Assembly (NCBI GenBank): GCA_002336975.1
Contig: DDFA01000135.1
Location: forward strand, 1 to 39,483
Length of the DNA: 39,483 nt
Direction: 5' to 3'
Source of the DNA: Phyllobacteriaceae bacterium UBA1940
GTDB lineage: Bacteria > Pseudomonadota > Alphaproteobacteria > Rhizobiales > Rhizobiaceae
Shown: in pieces, positions 23,610-32,341 of the stretch
How positions within the stretch are numbered: position 1 is the first letter of the stretch
Layout of the letters: each line of letters starts with the position of its first letter
Notes under the pieces: model-generated
What the model saw: only the letters and a program-made list of their open reading frames with translations
Database searches by the model: none
Told to the model about the DNA's origin: nothing
Program-made: the position numbers and the translations under genes

Positions 23610-23619
23610 CCGAATGGTT
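23608..23619. promoter_or_regulatory. Putative ArsR operator at the -35
   Basis: AACC-GAAT-GGTT is a dyad with 4-bp arms that overlaps the last two bases of the -35 hexamer. It has the same arms and length as the palindrome over the arsR start codon. Confidence 0.45.
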
Positions 23620-23629
23620 TAGCATTTGC

Positions 23630-23661
23630 GCCAAAAAGAAAGGCCGGCGCATGCGCCGGCC
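23630..23661 (-). terminator. Rho-independent terminator of the peroxiredoxin gene
   Basis: The 20-bp palindrome at 23642-23661 (arms GGCCGGCGCA and TGCGCCGGCC) is followed on the minus strand by TTTCTTTTTGG. It lies 36 bp after the peroxiredoxin stop. It separates that gene from the arsR promoter. Confidence 0.75.
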
Positions 23662-23696
23662 AGTCGGGGATCTTTCCCGGGAGAAACTGAAGTGAA

Positions 23697-24356
23697 CTAT
23701 GCCTGCGGCTGTCTGGTCTTGCGCAGGTAGGGCAGCACGGTCTCGTAGGCGCCAAAACGCTTGACCGCATCCTCGTTGGACACCGCCGCGGTGATGATGA
23801 CGTCGTCGCCCTGCTTCCAGTCGGCGGGCGTCGCGACCTGATGTCTGGCGGTCAGCTGGATCGAGTCGATGGCGCGCAGGATTTCCGCGAAATTGCGGCC
23901 GGTGGTCATCGGATAGGTCAGGATCAGCTTGATCTTCTTGTCGGGGCCGATGACGTAGACCGAGCGCACGGTGGCGTTGTCGGCAGGCGTGCGGCCTTCC
24001 GAACTGTCGCCCGCTTCCGCCGGCAGCATGTCGTAGAGCTTGGCGACTTTGAGGTCCCTGTCGCCGATCAGCGGATAGTGCACCTCGTGGCCGGTGGCGG
24101 TCTTGATGTCGGCCTTCCATTTTTCATGGCTCGACACCGGGTCGACCGAAATGCCGATGATTTTGACGCCGCGCCTGGCGAATTCCGGCGCATAGCCGGC
24201 CATCGTGCCAAGCTCGGTGGTGCACACCGGCGTAAAGTCCTTCGGATGCGAGAACAGCACAGCCCAGCCGTCGCCGATCCAGTCATGAAAGCTGACCGAT
24301 CCCTGGGTCGTGTCGGCGGTGAAGTCGGGGGCGATATCGTTGATGCGAAGGGCCAT
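23697..24356 (-). CDS. 1-Cys peroxiredoxin (Prx6-like)
   Basis: This 219-residue thiol peroxidase has HPKDFTPVCTTELG with peroxidatic Cys45 and the C-terminal Prx6 extension (ADWKQGDDVIITAAVSNEDA). No other Cys is present, so it is a true 1-Cys enzyme that needs an external reductant. It reduces hydrogen peroxide and organic peroxides. AGGAG lies 8 bp before the ATG. It ends at a strong terminator and is probably a single-gene unit. Confidence 0.95.
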   Translation of the reverse strand: MALRINDIAPDFTADTTQGSVSFHDWIGDGWAVLFSHPKDFTPVCTTELGTMAGYAPEFARRGVKIIGISVDPVSSHEKWKADIKTATGHEVHYPLIGDRDLKVAKLYDMLPAEAGDSSEGRTPADNATVRSVYVIGPDKKIKLILTYPMTTGRNFAEILRAIDSIQLTARHQVATPADWKQGDDVIITAAVSNEDAVKRFGAYETVLPYLRKTRQPQA

Positions 24357-24447
24357 GGCGCGCTCCTGGGGCTGTTTTTCCCAAACTTAGGCCAGGGACG
24401 CCGGTACCGCTAGGTAGAGAATTGCGTCCGACAGCCAATTTGCAGAA

Positions 24448-24936
24448 TTAGTTTCTAACCCGGCCCTGCCCTGTGCGCCGCTGCGCCAGCGGGTCGATCT
24501 CCTGGCCGATCAGCGGCGGCGGCAGTTTCTCGCCCGCCGCTTTCAGATGCTCGCGCAACAGGCGAATGTTACGGTTGTTGGCCTTGAAGAAGACATCGAA
24601 GACGGTGCCGGCGACCGGGATCGCGCCGACCGCAACGTCGAGCGCGACATTGGCGGCCATCTGCCCGAGCAGGTCGCGCGGCGCGCCGAGCCGGTGGGCC
24701 TTGTAGATGATCCATGCCGAAATCAGGCCTGTCGCCGCATCGCCGACCACCGGCAGCATGCCGGCGATCGCGTCGATGCCGAAGCGGAAACCCAGGATGC
24801 CCCACTTCGAATCGAGCAGTTGCGCAAGTTCGGCCAGTTCCGGATAGTCCCGGTCGACCTGCTGCTGCAGCGACATCCGCAATTTCGCCAAAGGTTCGCC
24901 TCCGGCCGGCGCGGTCCCGACGACTGCGCCCAGCAC
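24448..24936 (-). CDS. DUF4112 domain-containing protein
   Basis: This protein of up to 162 residues has the DUF4112 pattern LAQLLDSKWGILGFRFGIDAIAGMLPVVGDAATGLISAWIIYKAHRLGAP, then NVALDVAVGAIPVAGTVFDVFFKANNRN. It has two hydrophobic segments (about 58-80 and 97-117) and is likely a small inner-membrane protein. Function is unknown. The start is uncertain: GTG 24936 is the longest. TTG 24891 has GGAGG 7 bp upstream, and ATG 24876 begins MSLQQQ. The conserved domain is in all three. Confidence 0.82.
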   Translation of the reverse strand: MLGAVVGTAPAGGEPLAKLRMSLQQQVDRDYPELAELAQLLDSKWGILGFRFGIDAIAGMLPVVGDAATGLISAWIIYKAHRLGAPRDLLGQMAANVALDVAVGAIPVAGTVFDVFFKANNRNIRLLREHLKAAGEKLPPPLIGQEIDPLAQRRTGQGRVRN

Positions 24937-24987
24937 GGCAAAAAGATAGGAAGCCCGGCCGTCAAATCAATCGACAGCCGGCGCCGT

Positions 24988-26274
24988 TCAGGCGTTGGCG
25001 GCGATCAGCGCTTTTTCCAGCTTGGCCAGGCCTTCGTCGAGTTGCGTGTCGGGGATGGTCAGCGGGTTGAGCAGGCGGATCGTGTTGCCATTGACGCCGC
25101 ATGACAGCAGGATCAGCCCTTCGCCGAGCGCCGCGGCGGTGACGCGCTTGGTGGCGTCGGCGTCCGGCTCGGCCGAGCCGCGCTGCCGGACGATGTCAAA
25201 CGCCACCATTGCGCCGGGGCCGCGGATATTGTCGATCGCAACCGTGTCGTTGCGCTGGGCGAAGCGGCCGACGGCCTCCTTGATCCTGGTTCCGATCCGG
25301 TTGGCGCGTTCGATCAGCTTTTCCTCGGCGATGACGTCGAGCACCGCGAGCGCCGCGGCGCAAGCGATCGGGCTGCCGGCATAGGTGCCGCCCAGACCGC
25401 CGGGCTCCGGCGCGTCCATGATCTCGGCGCGCCCGATGACGCCCGACAGCGGAAAACCGCCGGCCAGCGATTTGGCGATTGTAACGAGATCGGGCTCGAC
25501 GCCGGAATTTTCGATGCCGAACATTTTTCCGGTGCGGGCAAAACCGGTCTGCACCTCATCGGCGATCAGCAGGATGCCGTGTTCGGTGCAGATGTCGCGC
25601 AGCGCCTGCAGCAATTCCACCGGCGCAGGCAGGAAACCGCCCTCGCCCTGCACCGGTTCGATGATGATCGCCGCGACGTCGCCGGGGCCGATATCGGCCC
25701 TGAAGATCGTGTCCAGCGCCCGCAGCGTATCGGCCACGGTGACGCCATAGGCCGGGAACGGCGCGTGGAAAATGCCGGGCGGCGAGACGCCGAATTTCTT
25801 CTTGTAGGGCACGACCTTGCCGGTCAGCGCGTTGGTGAGCGCGGTGCGACCGTGAAAGGCGCCGGAAAATGCGATGACGCCGGCGCGGCCTGTGGCGGCG
25901 CGGGCGATCTTGACCGCGTTCTCGACCGCTTCCGCGCCGGTGGTGAACAGGATCGTCTTGGCCGCGCCCTTGAACGGCGCCAGCCTGTTCAGCCGTTCGC
26001 ACAGCCGGATGTAGGGATCATAGGGCACGATCTGGAACGCGGTGTGGGTATAGGCGTCGAGCTGCTGCTTCACCGCGGCGATCACCTTGGGGTGGCGGTG
26101 ACCGGTGTTGACGACCGCGATGCCGCCGGCAAAATCGATATAGCGATTGCCGTCCTCGTCCCACAGTTCCGACCCCTCGGCGCGCGAGGCAAAAACCGGA
26201 TAGGCGGTGGAGACCCCGCGCGGTATGGCGGCGACGCGACGGGCCTGCAGATCGGCGTTCTTGGACTTCGGCAT
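24988..26274 (-). CDS. gabT: 4-aminobutyrate aminotransferase
   Basis: This 428-residue class III PLP aminotransferase has TTGAEAVENAVK (111-122), LIADEVQTGFARTG with PLP-contacting Asp239, and TIAKSLAGGFPLSGV with Schiff-base Lys268. It converts 4-aminobutyrate and 2-oxoglutarate to succinate semialdehyde and glutamate. The start at 26274 (MPKSKNADLQARRVAAIPRGV) fits the family; the upstream frame is unrelated. The usual partner gabD is not in the window. Related omega-amino acid substrates cannot be excluded. Confidence 0.92.
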   Translation of the reverse strand: MPKSKNADLQARRVAAIPRGVSTAYPVFASRAEGSELWDEDGNRYIDFAGGIAVVNTGHRHPKVIAAVKQQLDAYTHTAFQIVPYDPYIRLCERLNRLAPFKGAAKTILFTTGAEAVENAVKIARAATGRAGVIAFSGAFHGRTALTNALTGKVVPYKKKFGVSPPGIFHAPFPAYGVTVADTLRALDTIFRADIGPGDVAAIIIEPVQGEGGFLPAPVELLQALRDICTEHGILLIADEVQTGFARTGKMFGIENSGVEPDLVTIAKSLAGGFPLSGVIGRAEIMDAPEPGGLGGTYAGSPIACAAALAVLDVIAEEKLIERANRIGTRIKEAVGRFAQRNDTVAIDNIRGPGAMVAFDIVRQRGSAEPDADATKRVTAAALGEGLILLSCGVNGNTIRLLNPLTIPDTQLDEGLAKLEKALIAANA

Positions 26275-26392
26275 GGGGACACCCTGGTTACGGATCGCCG
26301 ATCTTACTGCATGCCGCCGAAACGCTGGCAAGCCCCCGGGCGAAGCGAAGTCGCGCTGGACCAAGCGGACCCGCGCATTGTCCAAGCCTGGC

Positions 26393-27592
26393 TCAAGAAG
26401 TACACGGTCGGGCCGCACTCGCGCTTTTGGTCACGCGGAGCAGATATTCGTCAAACATCGGCACGGTGAAAGCGGTATCGCCGTGAGCGGGACTGTAGAT
26501 CATGCCTTCGCGAATAAGCGAATTGCGGTGTGGGGCGACGCTTTGCACCTCCCGGTCCATCTGCGCTGCGATATCTCCGGACCGGTGAGGTCCCGCACCC
26601 AGCTCGGCCATTGCAAACATATATTTCTGCTCAACCGGAGTCAGTCGGTCGAACCTGACTCGAAAAAAGCTCTCGTCCAGACGCTGAAGCGCAAGTTCGG
26701 TGACCTTTGGGATATCCGCTTCCACAATCCGGTCGCCGCCGGCTTGATTCCAGGCTTGATAGCCCCATTCTTGCAGGAAATAGGGATAGCCTTGCGTCTG
26801 CGCGACAATTGCCGACAGGGCATTTTCGTCGATCTTTGCGCCTTCGCGCTCAACCGGTCCCCTCAATGCCGCCTTGGCGTCGTCGACACGCAATCTCTCC
26901 AATCGCGGATAGTCAAAAAGACGTTCTGCATAGGATTTCGACCTGCCTGCGAGTGCCACCAACTGAGGCAGGCCGCCGCCGATCAGAACAAATGGAAGAT
27001 TGCGCTGGGAGATGCGATGCAATCCCATGATCAGCGCACTCATCTCCCTCTCTGACGCGTATTGAAGTTCGTCAACGATCAACGCGATCGTGGTGCTTCT
27101 CGACCGGGCAGCGTGCCCGACTGCTTCGAGAAGATCGGGGAGATCAAGCTCAAGATCACCAGTGTCCGCCACGCCCGCCTCCGGGTCGATCGACAGCCCG
27201 AACTCAACGCCTTCAACCGTCGCCGTTACGCGCGCGAAGGACGCCAATACCCTCAATGCTTTTTTGACTTTTGCATCAATATTCGCGCCTCGATCCAGCG
27301 CCAGCAGCGCCTGACGCAGCCTTGGAACCAGAAGCGCAACAAGATTCCGATCCTCAAGCGCCTCCAGCTGAATCGTGTTCATGCCCAGTTCGACGGCAAC
27401 ATCCAGAATGCGGTTGAGGACGACAGTCTTGCCTACGCCTCGCAGACCAACAATCAGGAAACTCTTTTCATGGCGGCCGCGCCGGACTCGCTCGAGTGTG
27501 AGCCGAGCCCGGTCGATGATTTCGGTCCGTCCAACCAGTTCAGGCGGTTGTGTTCCCGCCCCCGGCGCAAACGGATCCTTGTACGGATCCAT
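26393..27592 (-). CDS. AAA/STAND-like ATP-binding protein of unknown role
   Basis: This 399-residue protein has an archaeal-type AAA ATPase domain: the leader VGRTEIIDRAR, Walker A GLRGVGKT (49-56), Walker B IALIVDELQY (169-178), and sensor-1-like FVLIGGGLPQL. The C-terminal part (about 315-390) looks like a winged helix (RSGDIAAQMDREVQSVAPHRNSLIREGMI). That architecture suits a STAND-type switch or a DNA-linked ATPase. No partner gene lies beside it. The 67-bp upstream gap is AT-rich and has TATAAT shortly before the ATG. Flanking genes (gabT, prfC) are ordinary, so this looks like an accessory gene. Confidence 0.85.
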   Translation of the reverse strand: MDPYKDPFAPGAGTQPPELVGRTEIIDRARLTLERVRRGRHEKSFLIVGLRGVGKTVVLNRILDVAVELGMNTIQLEALEDRNLVALLVPRLRQALLALDRGANIDAKVKKALRVLASFARVTATVEGVEFGLSIDPEAGVADTGDLELDLPDLLEAVGHAARSRSTTIALIVDELQYASEREMSALIMGLHRISQRNLPFVLIGGGLPQLVALAGRSKSYAERLFDYPRLERLRVDDAKAALRGPVEREGAKIDENALSAIVAQTQGYPYFLQEWGYQAWNQAGGDRIVEADIPKVTELALQRLDESFFRVRFDRLTPVEQKYMFAMAELGAGPHRSGDIAAQMDREVQSVAPHRNSLIREGMIYSPAHGDTAFTVPMFDEYLLRVTKSASAARPCTS

Positions 27593-27659
27593 TTTTAAGG
27601 AGCTTATCCAATTATAAGAGGAATGACTTATGTAAGGCTAAACTTCGTCAATTCGGACG

Positions 27660-29249
27660 TCAACCGGCGTCGCGCACCTGATAGTCCTTGACCGCGGCGA
27701 AGCCGATGTCCTTCCAGCGTTCGGCCTCATAGTTGAGCGAAAATGCGTGCTGGGCCAGAAACACCGGATCGCCGTCGAGGTCGCGGGCGATGTCGCCGCG
27801 ATGCGCCTCGATGAAGCGGTGAAGCTCGGCGGCGGACGGCGCGCTGATCCAGCGGCAGACCGTAAAGCGGGCGATCTCGAAATCCACCGGCAGGCTGTAT
27901 TCGACGCTGAGCCGCTCCTTCAAAACGTCGAGCTGGAGCGCCCCGACCACGCCGACGATCGCCGGCGAACCGTCGTCGGGCTGGAACAATTGCACCACGC
28001 CCTCCTCGGCCATCTGCTGCAGCGCCTCTTTCAGCTTCTTGGCCTTCATCGGGTCGCCAAGCCGCACGCGGCGCAGGATTTCCGGCGCGAAGTTCGGCAC
28101 GCCGCGAAACAGCAGTTCCTCGCCGTCAGTCAGCGTGTCGCCGATGCGCAGCGTGCCGTGGTTGGGAATGCCGACGACGTCGCCAGCATAGGCCTCGTCG
28201 GCGGTGATGCGCGACCGGGCGAAGAAGAACTGCGGCGCAGACAGGCTCAACGGCTTGCCGGTGCGCACCAGCTTGGCCTTCATGCCGCGCTTCAACTCGC
28301 CCGAACAAACGCGCACGAAGGCGATGCGGTCGCGATGGTTGGGGTCCATATTGGCCTGGATCTTGAACACGAACGCCGTCATGTCGGGCTCGGTGGCGTG
28401 GACGACACGGGTGTCGGCCTCCTGGTCGCGCGGCGGCGGCGCGAACGCGCCCAGTCCTTCGATCAGGTCGCGGACGCCGAAATTGCGCAGCGCCGAGCCG
28501 AAATAGACCGGCGTCAGATGACCTTCGCGAAACGCCTTCAAGTCAAACGGCCGGCAGGCTTCGCGGGCAAGGTCCAGTTCCTCGATGAAGGTCTCGCGTT
28601 CGTTGGGCGGCAACAGGCCGGCGACACGGTTGGAGTCCGGTCCGTTGACCCTGGTGCGCTCGGTCTCCTCGTCGGAGCGGCGCACCGCATTGTCGGCCAG
28701 ATGATAGGTGCCCGAAAACGTCTTGCCCTGGCCGATCGGCCAGGTGATCGGCGCGGTGTCGAGCGCCAGCTTGGCCTCGATCTCGTCGAGAATCTCGAAC
28801 GTGTTGCGCGCCTCGCGGTCCATCTTGTTGACGAAGGTGACGATCGGGATGTCGCGCATGCGGCACACTTCGAACAGTTTCAGCGTGCGCGGCTCGATGC
28901 CCTTGGCGGCGTCGATGACCATGACGGCCGAATCGACCGCCGACAGGGTGCGATAGGTGTCGTCGGCGAAATCCTCGTGACCCGGCGTGTCGAGCAGGTT
29001 GAAGACGTTGTCGCCATATTCGAACGTCATCACCGATGTAACCACCGAAATGCCGCGCTCGCGCTCGATCTTCATCCAGTCGGAGCGGGTGTTCATGCGA
29101 TCCTTCTTGGCCTTGACCTCGCCGGCAAGCTGGATCGCGCCGCCAAACAGCAGCAGCTTTTCGGTCAGCGTCGTCTTGCCCGCGTCCGGGTGGGCGATAA
29201 TCGCAAAGGTTCGACGCCGCGCCACGGCGTCCTTGATGGTCTCGGCCAT
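27660..29249 (-). CDS. prfC: Peptide chain release factor 3
   Basis: This 529-residue translational GTPase has G1 AHPDAGKTT (19-27), RERGISV (switch I), DTPGHEDF, and NKMDR (G4). The RF3-specific domains II and III follow (PNFAPEILRRVRLGDPMKAKKLKEAL, VGVVGALQLDVLKERL). RF3 removes RF1 and RF2 from the ribosome after peptide release. The start MAETIKDAVARRRTFAI is as in other RF3 proteins. A good promoter lies at 29276-29304. Confidence 0.96.
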   Translation of the reverse strand: MAETIKDAVARRRTFAIIAHPDAGKTTLTEKLLLFGGAIQLAGEVKAKKDRMNTRSDWMKIERERGISVVTSVMTFEYGDNVFNLLDTPGHEDFADDTYRTLSAVDSAVMVIDAAKGIEPRTLKLFEVCRMRDIPIVTFVNKMDREARNTFEILDEIEAKLALDTAPITWPIGQGKTFSGTYHLADNAVRRSDEETERTRVNGPDSNRVAGLLPPNERETFIEELDLAREACRPFDLKAFREGHLTPVYFGSALRNFGVRDLIEGLGAFAPPPRDQEADTRVVHATEPDMTAFVFKIQANMDPNHRDRIAFVRVCSGELKRGMKAKLVRTGKPLSLSAPQFFFARSRITADEAYAGDVVGIPNHGTLRIGDTLTDGEELLFRGVPNFAPEILRRVRLGDPMKAKKLKEALQQMAEEGVVQLFQPDDGSPAIVGVVGALQLDVLKERLSVEYSLPVDFEIARFTVCRWISAPSAAELHRFIEAHRGDIARDLDGDPVFLAQHAFSLNYEAERWKDIGFAAVKDYQVRDAG

Positions 29250-29275
29250 GAAATGAGTTCCGTTCGGATCAGGCG

Positions 29276-29304
29276 CATATAGTCGAGGCGAAGCGCCTTG
29301 TCGA
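29276..29304 (-). promoter_or_regulatory. Putative promoter of prfC
   Basis: On the minus strand TCGACA (29299-29304) and TATATG (29276-29281) are exactly 17 bp apart, about 25 bp upstream of the prfC start codon. Confidence 0.5.
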
Positions 29305-29366
29305 ACCGGTCAACGCGCTTTCGGCGCGATGCGGACGCCAGGGCGGCCCTCAGCGTGCAGACCGGA

Positions 29367-30467
29367 TCAGGCGATCTCGAAACCGGCGCTGGCCGCCGGC
29401 GCGCCGTTCAGCATCAATTCCACCGCGTGCCACCCGGCAAAGTGCCTGCGGGTGGAGAAGTCGCGGACGGTCTGGCTGATCGCCAGTTCGACCGTCTCGC
29501 CCGGCGCAAGGTCGAACGTCTTCAGCTTGAAGACCTTCCGCGATGTCTTGCCGCCCGACTTGACGTAGTGGATCGCGTAGTCGGCGACGATCCTTTGCCG
29601 CGCCGACGCGGTCGAGACCACCTTTGCCGAGATCGCGATGCGGTCGCCAAGGGCAACCCTTGCGGGCGTCACCGCGAACTGCGCGACATCCACGCGAGCC
29701 TCGCCGTCGGCGCCGACCAGGGCCAGGGCGCGCGGATCGCCGCGCTTGACCAGCGTGCGCAAGGCCTGCCTGACGATCCAGGCGGTTTCCTGGGACGACT
29801 GGTCCCAGCCTCCCAGCCGCCCGGCCAGCCAGCCGGCATGGTCTTTCGACACGTCGTTGAGATGGTTGGCGACGGATTTGCGCACATAGAGGCTCGGATC
29901 CGCCTTCAGCCTGTCGAGGATCGGCCAGGCCAGCGACGGGTCGGCCTGGATCGGCTTCAACTGGAACGACCATGGCAGGCGCGGACGGGTTCCCTCGCTG
30001 GCCAGCCGGCGGACATGCTCGCTATCGTCCTCGGCCCATGCGCGCATCAGCGGCAGCGCGCGGTTCGGGTCTGCCTGGATGAACGGCCGCACCGCAAATT
30101 CGGCCGAGCCGTAGGCGGTGAAGTCGCGCAGCGCGGCCATCGACCGGTCGAACTCCGCCGCGCCGCGCAGGACCACGAATTCACTCAGCGATATCGCGGC
30201 GAAGCCGTGCCCGACCGATGGCGCAAGCGCGCGCAGAATGTCGAGCGCACGCGCATAGTCGTCGGGCAAGGTCGCGTCCCAGGCGGCCGCGACCTGGCGC
30301 ATGCGCGCCATCACGCCGAGCGCGTCGAGATCGGCGGCGGCGACGGCGAGAAAGCGCGACCGGTTGAAATCCGGCCAGACCGCTTTCGTGTCGTCAGCGA
30401 ACTTGTCCAGCCGGGCGCGGTCGAAAAAATGTTTCAGCTCGGGATAGGTCTTGGCTTGTTCCGACAT
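29367..30467 (-). CDS. DNA alkylation repair protein (HEAT-like)
   Basis: This 366-residue protein is mostly paired helices of the AlkD-like type: RPFIQADPNRALPLMRAWAEDDSEHVRRLASEGTRPRLPW, then LKADPSLYVRKSVANHLNDVSKDH. Relatives are HEAT-repeat DNA glycosylases or alkylated-DNA binding proteins. The last third (from about 260) is a beta-rich domain (VALGDRIAISAKVVSTA, DLAPGETVELAISQTVRDF), a known C-terminal extension in this group. I chose Met 30467 (MSEQAKTYPELKHFFDRARLDK). The much longer open frame upstream is a shadow of the MFS gene. It is divergent from the MFS gene with a 157-bp gap. Confidence 0.88.
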   Translation of the reverse strand: MSEQAKTYPELKHFFDRARLDKFADDTKAVWPDFNRSRFLAVAAADLDALGVMARMRQVAAAWDATLPDDYARALDILRALAPSVGHGFAAISLSEFVVLRGAAEFDRSMAALRDFTAYGSAEFAVRPFIQADPNRALPLMRAWAEDDSEHVRRLASEGTRPRLPWSFQLKPIQADPSLAWPILDRLKADPSLYVRKSVANHLNDVSKDHAGWLAGRLGGWDQSSQETAWIVRQALRTLVKRGDPRALALVGADGEARVDVAQFAVTPARVALGDRIAISAKVVSTASARQRIVADYAIHYVKSGGKTSRKVFKLKTFDLAPGETVELAISQTVRDFSTRRHFAGWHAVELMLNGAPAASAGFEIA

Positions 30468-30502
30468 CCTGGTCTCCTGGCGCAGCCGATACCGCAGTAC
30501 TC

Positions 30503-30518
30503 CTGACAATCCTGTCAG
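30503..30518. promoter_or_regulatory. Inverted repeat upstream of the DNA alkylation repair gene
   Basis: CTGACA-ATCC-TGTCAG is a 6-bp perfect dyad 36 bp upstream of the repair gene start. A second dyad, GTTCA-CGAA-TGAAC, lies at 30566-30579, nearer the MFS gene. Either could be a regulator site in this divergent region. Confidence 0.35.
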
Positions 30519-30624
30519 CAGCCCGGGCTTTTGTCCGGCAGACGCAGGGTTCGAGCCGAAAATCCGTTCACGAATGAACAATATTGAGCTAAGGATCGGG
30601 TGATCCAGCGCGCGAAAGACCCTT

Positions 30625-31779
30625 ATGACAGCCCGCACCGCTGCCTTTGCCCTGCTGCTTGGAAATTTCGTCATCGGCCTGTCGATTATCGGCCCGGCCG
30701 GCATGATCGACCCGCTGGCGGCGGATTTCGGCATTTCGGTCGCCCGGGCCGCCGTGCTGATCACGTTCGGCGCGATCGTCCTGTGCATCGGATCGCCGCT
30801 GGTGGCCTGGGGCGTCGCCACATTCGACCGCCGCAGCCTGCTCGCGGCAACCATGGCGGCGCTGTCGATCTGCCATGTCGCGTCGGCGCTCGCCCCGAGC
30901 TTTGCGCTGCTGCTCGGCGTGCGACTGGTGGAGATGGCGTTTGCGGCCGTGTTCACGCCGCAGGCGGCCAGCGCCATCGCCATGATGGTGCCCGAGCGCG
31001 AACGCCCGGGGGCGATCTCCTTCGTGTTTCTCGGCTGGTCGCTGTCGGCGGCGGCGGGCATGCCGGCGGTGGCGTGGGTGGCGGCCGAGCATGGCTGGCG
31101 CTCGGTGCACTGGGCGCTTGCCGGCGTCGCCGCGCTTGCCGCAATCGGCGTGCTGGCGTCGACGCCGCGCAACCTGCGCGGGGCGGCGATGTCGCTGGCA
31201 AGCTGGAGCAGCCTGCTGCGCAACCCGTTTGTGCTGACGCTGCTGGCCGCCACCATTCTGGCGGGCGTCGGACAGTTCGTCATCTTCACCTTCTTTGCGC
31301 CGCTGCTGGCGCGCACCGTCATGGCCAGCCCGGCCGAGATCGCCACCTGCTTCGCGGTGTTCGGCGTGTCGGGCTTTGTCGGCAACATCGTCGCGACCCG
31401 CGTCGTCGGCCGCATTGGCCCCCTCGCCACCTCGCTGATCTTTTTCGCCGCCTTGCTGACCGGCGCGACGATCTGGGCGCTGTCGGGCGGTTCCGTCACC
31501 ATGGCGCTGATCGCGTCATTCGTGTGGGGGCTCGGTTTTGCGGCGTCCAACTCGATGCAGCAGGCGCGGCTGGCGACGGCCGCGCCGGCGCTCGCGGGCG
31601 GCGCGATCGCGCTCAACTCGTCGTCGATCTATGTCGGCCAGGCCGCCGGTTCGGCGATCGGCGGGGCGCTGTTCGACCGCGGCCTGTTCATCGTCATGGG
31701 CTGGACCGGCGTGGCGCTGCTGGCGGTGACCCTGACGCTGGTGTTGTGGAGCGGCAGACTGGAGCGGACACGAGGCTGA
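30625..31779 (+). CDS. MFS transporter, DHA1-type
   Basis: This 384-residue protein has about 12 hydrophobic helices, an opening LLLGNFVIGLSIIGPAGMIDPLAADFGIS, and the loop 2-3 region with FDRRSLLAATM. This fits DHA1 drug or metabolite proton antiporters of the inner membrane. The substrate is unknown. It is divergent from the alkylation repair gene and convergent with an SRPBCC gene. Confidence 0.9.
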   Translation: MTARTAAFALLLGNFVIGLSIIGPAGMIDPLAADFGISVARAAVLITFGAIVLCIGSPLVAWGVATFDRRSLLAATMAALSICHVASALAPSFALLLGVRLVEMAFAAVFTPQAASAIAMMVPERERPGAISFVFLGWSLSAAAGMPAVAWVAAEHGWRSVHWALAGVAALAAIGVLASTPRNLRGAAMSLASWSSLLRNPFVLTLLAATILAGVGQFVIFTFFAPLLARTVMASPAEIATCFAVFGVSGFVGNIVATRVVGRIGPLATSLIFFAALLTGATIWALSGGSVTMALIASFVWGLGFAASNSMQQARLATAAPALAGGAIALNSSSIYVGQAAGSAIGGALFDRGLFIVMGWTGVALLAVTLTLVLWSGRLERTRG

Positions 31780-31787
31780 CCGCGCCG

Positions 31788-32261
31788 TCATCTGAGAGCG
31801 GCGATGTGCCTCGCCAGCTTGTCCAGCGATTCGCTCCAGCCGGCCTGGTGACCGTCGCTGGCGCCGGCGCTGTCGAAAAACGCCTGGTGCAGCGTCAGCC
31901 GGGTGCGGCCGCCGAGATCGTCAAGCCGGACATCGACCGTGGTCTGGGGACTGCTTGTCCCGTCGTCGTTTTGCCAGGCGTGGGTAAAGACGATGCGGCT
32001 GACCGGCGACACGTCGCGATAGGTTCCCGACAGTTTGTGACTTTCGCCGTCGGGGCCGAGCATGGTGACTGAAAACCGTTCGCCGGGCCGGGCAGGCCCG
32101 CCGGTCGCCTCGGTAATCGAAAAGCCGTCCGGGCAACTCCAGACACGCAAGTGGACCGGATCGACCCACATGCGAAACACCAGGTCGCGCGGCGCGTCGA
32201 ACTCGCGCGCCAGGGTGAACTCATGACCGGTATTGGGGCTGACATCCTGAGTGAACGACAT
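31788..32261 (-). CDS. SRPBCC (AHSA1-like) family protein
   Basis: This 157-residue protein reads FTLAREFDAPRDLVFRMWVDPVHLRVWSCPDGF, then GTYRDVSPVSRIVFTHAW, and ends with a helix containing GWSESLDKLARHI. This is the classic AHSA1-like ligand-binding fold. Unlike the protein at 22635-23189 it has no ArsR partner. It ends 8 bp from the MFS stop. Function is unknown. Confidence 0.9.
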   Translation of the reverse strand: MSFTQDVSPNTGHEFTLAREFDAPRDLVFRMWVDPVHLRVWSCPDGFSITEATGGPARPGERFSVTMLGPDGESHKLSGTYRDVSPVSRIVFTHAWQNDDGTSSPQTTVDVRLDDLGGRTRLTLHQAFFDSAGASDGHQAGWSESLDKLARHIAALR

Positions 32262-32341
32262 GCGCGCTCCCGTCGGCGACCGGGTCCTGGGACCCGTGGA
32301 CAGATTGCGCGAATTGCGGCGGATTGACCAGCCGTGCCGCG

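Noticed and set aside
29305..29345. CGCGC-CGAAA-GCGCG hairpin as a terminator of the alkylation repair gene
   Set aside because: The stem is only 5 bp and no T-tract follows.
29367..31616. Very long minus-strand open frame (749 codons) covering the alkylation repair and MFS genes
   Set aside because: Only the part from 30467 down is a real protein. The upstream Ser/Ala/Thr-rich part is a shadow of the plus-strand MFS gene.
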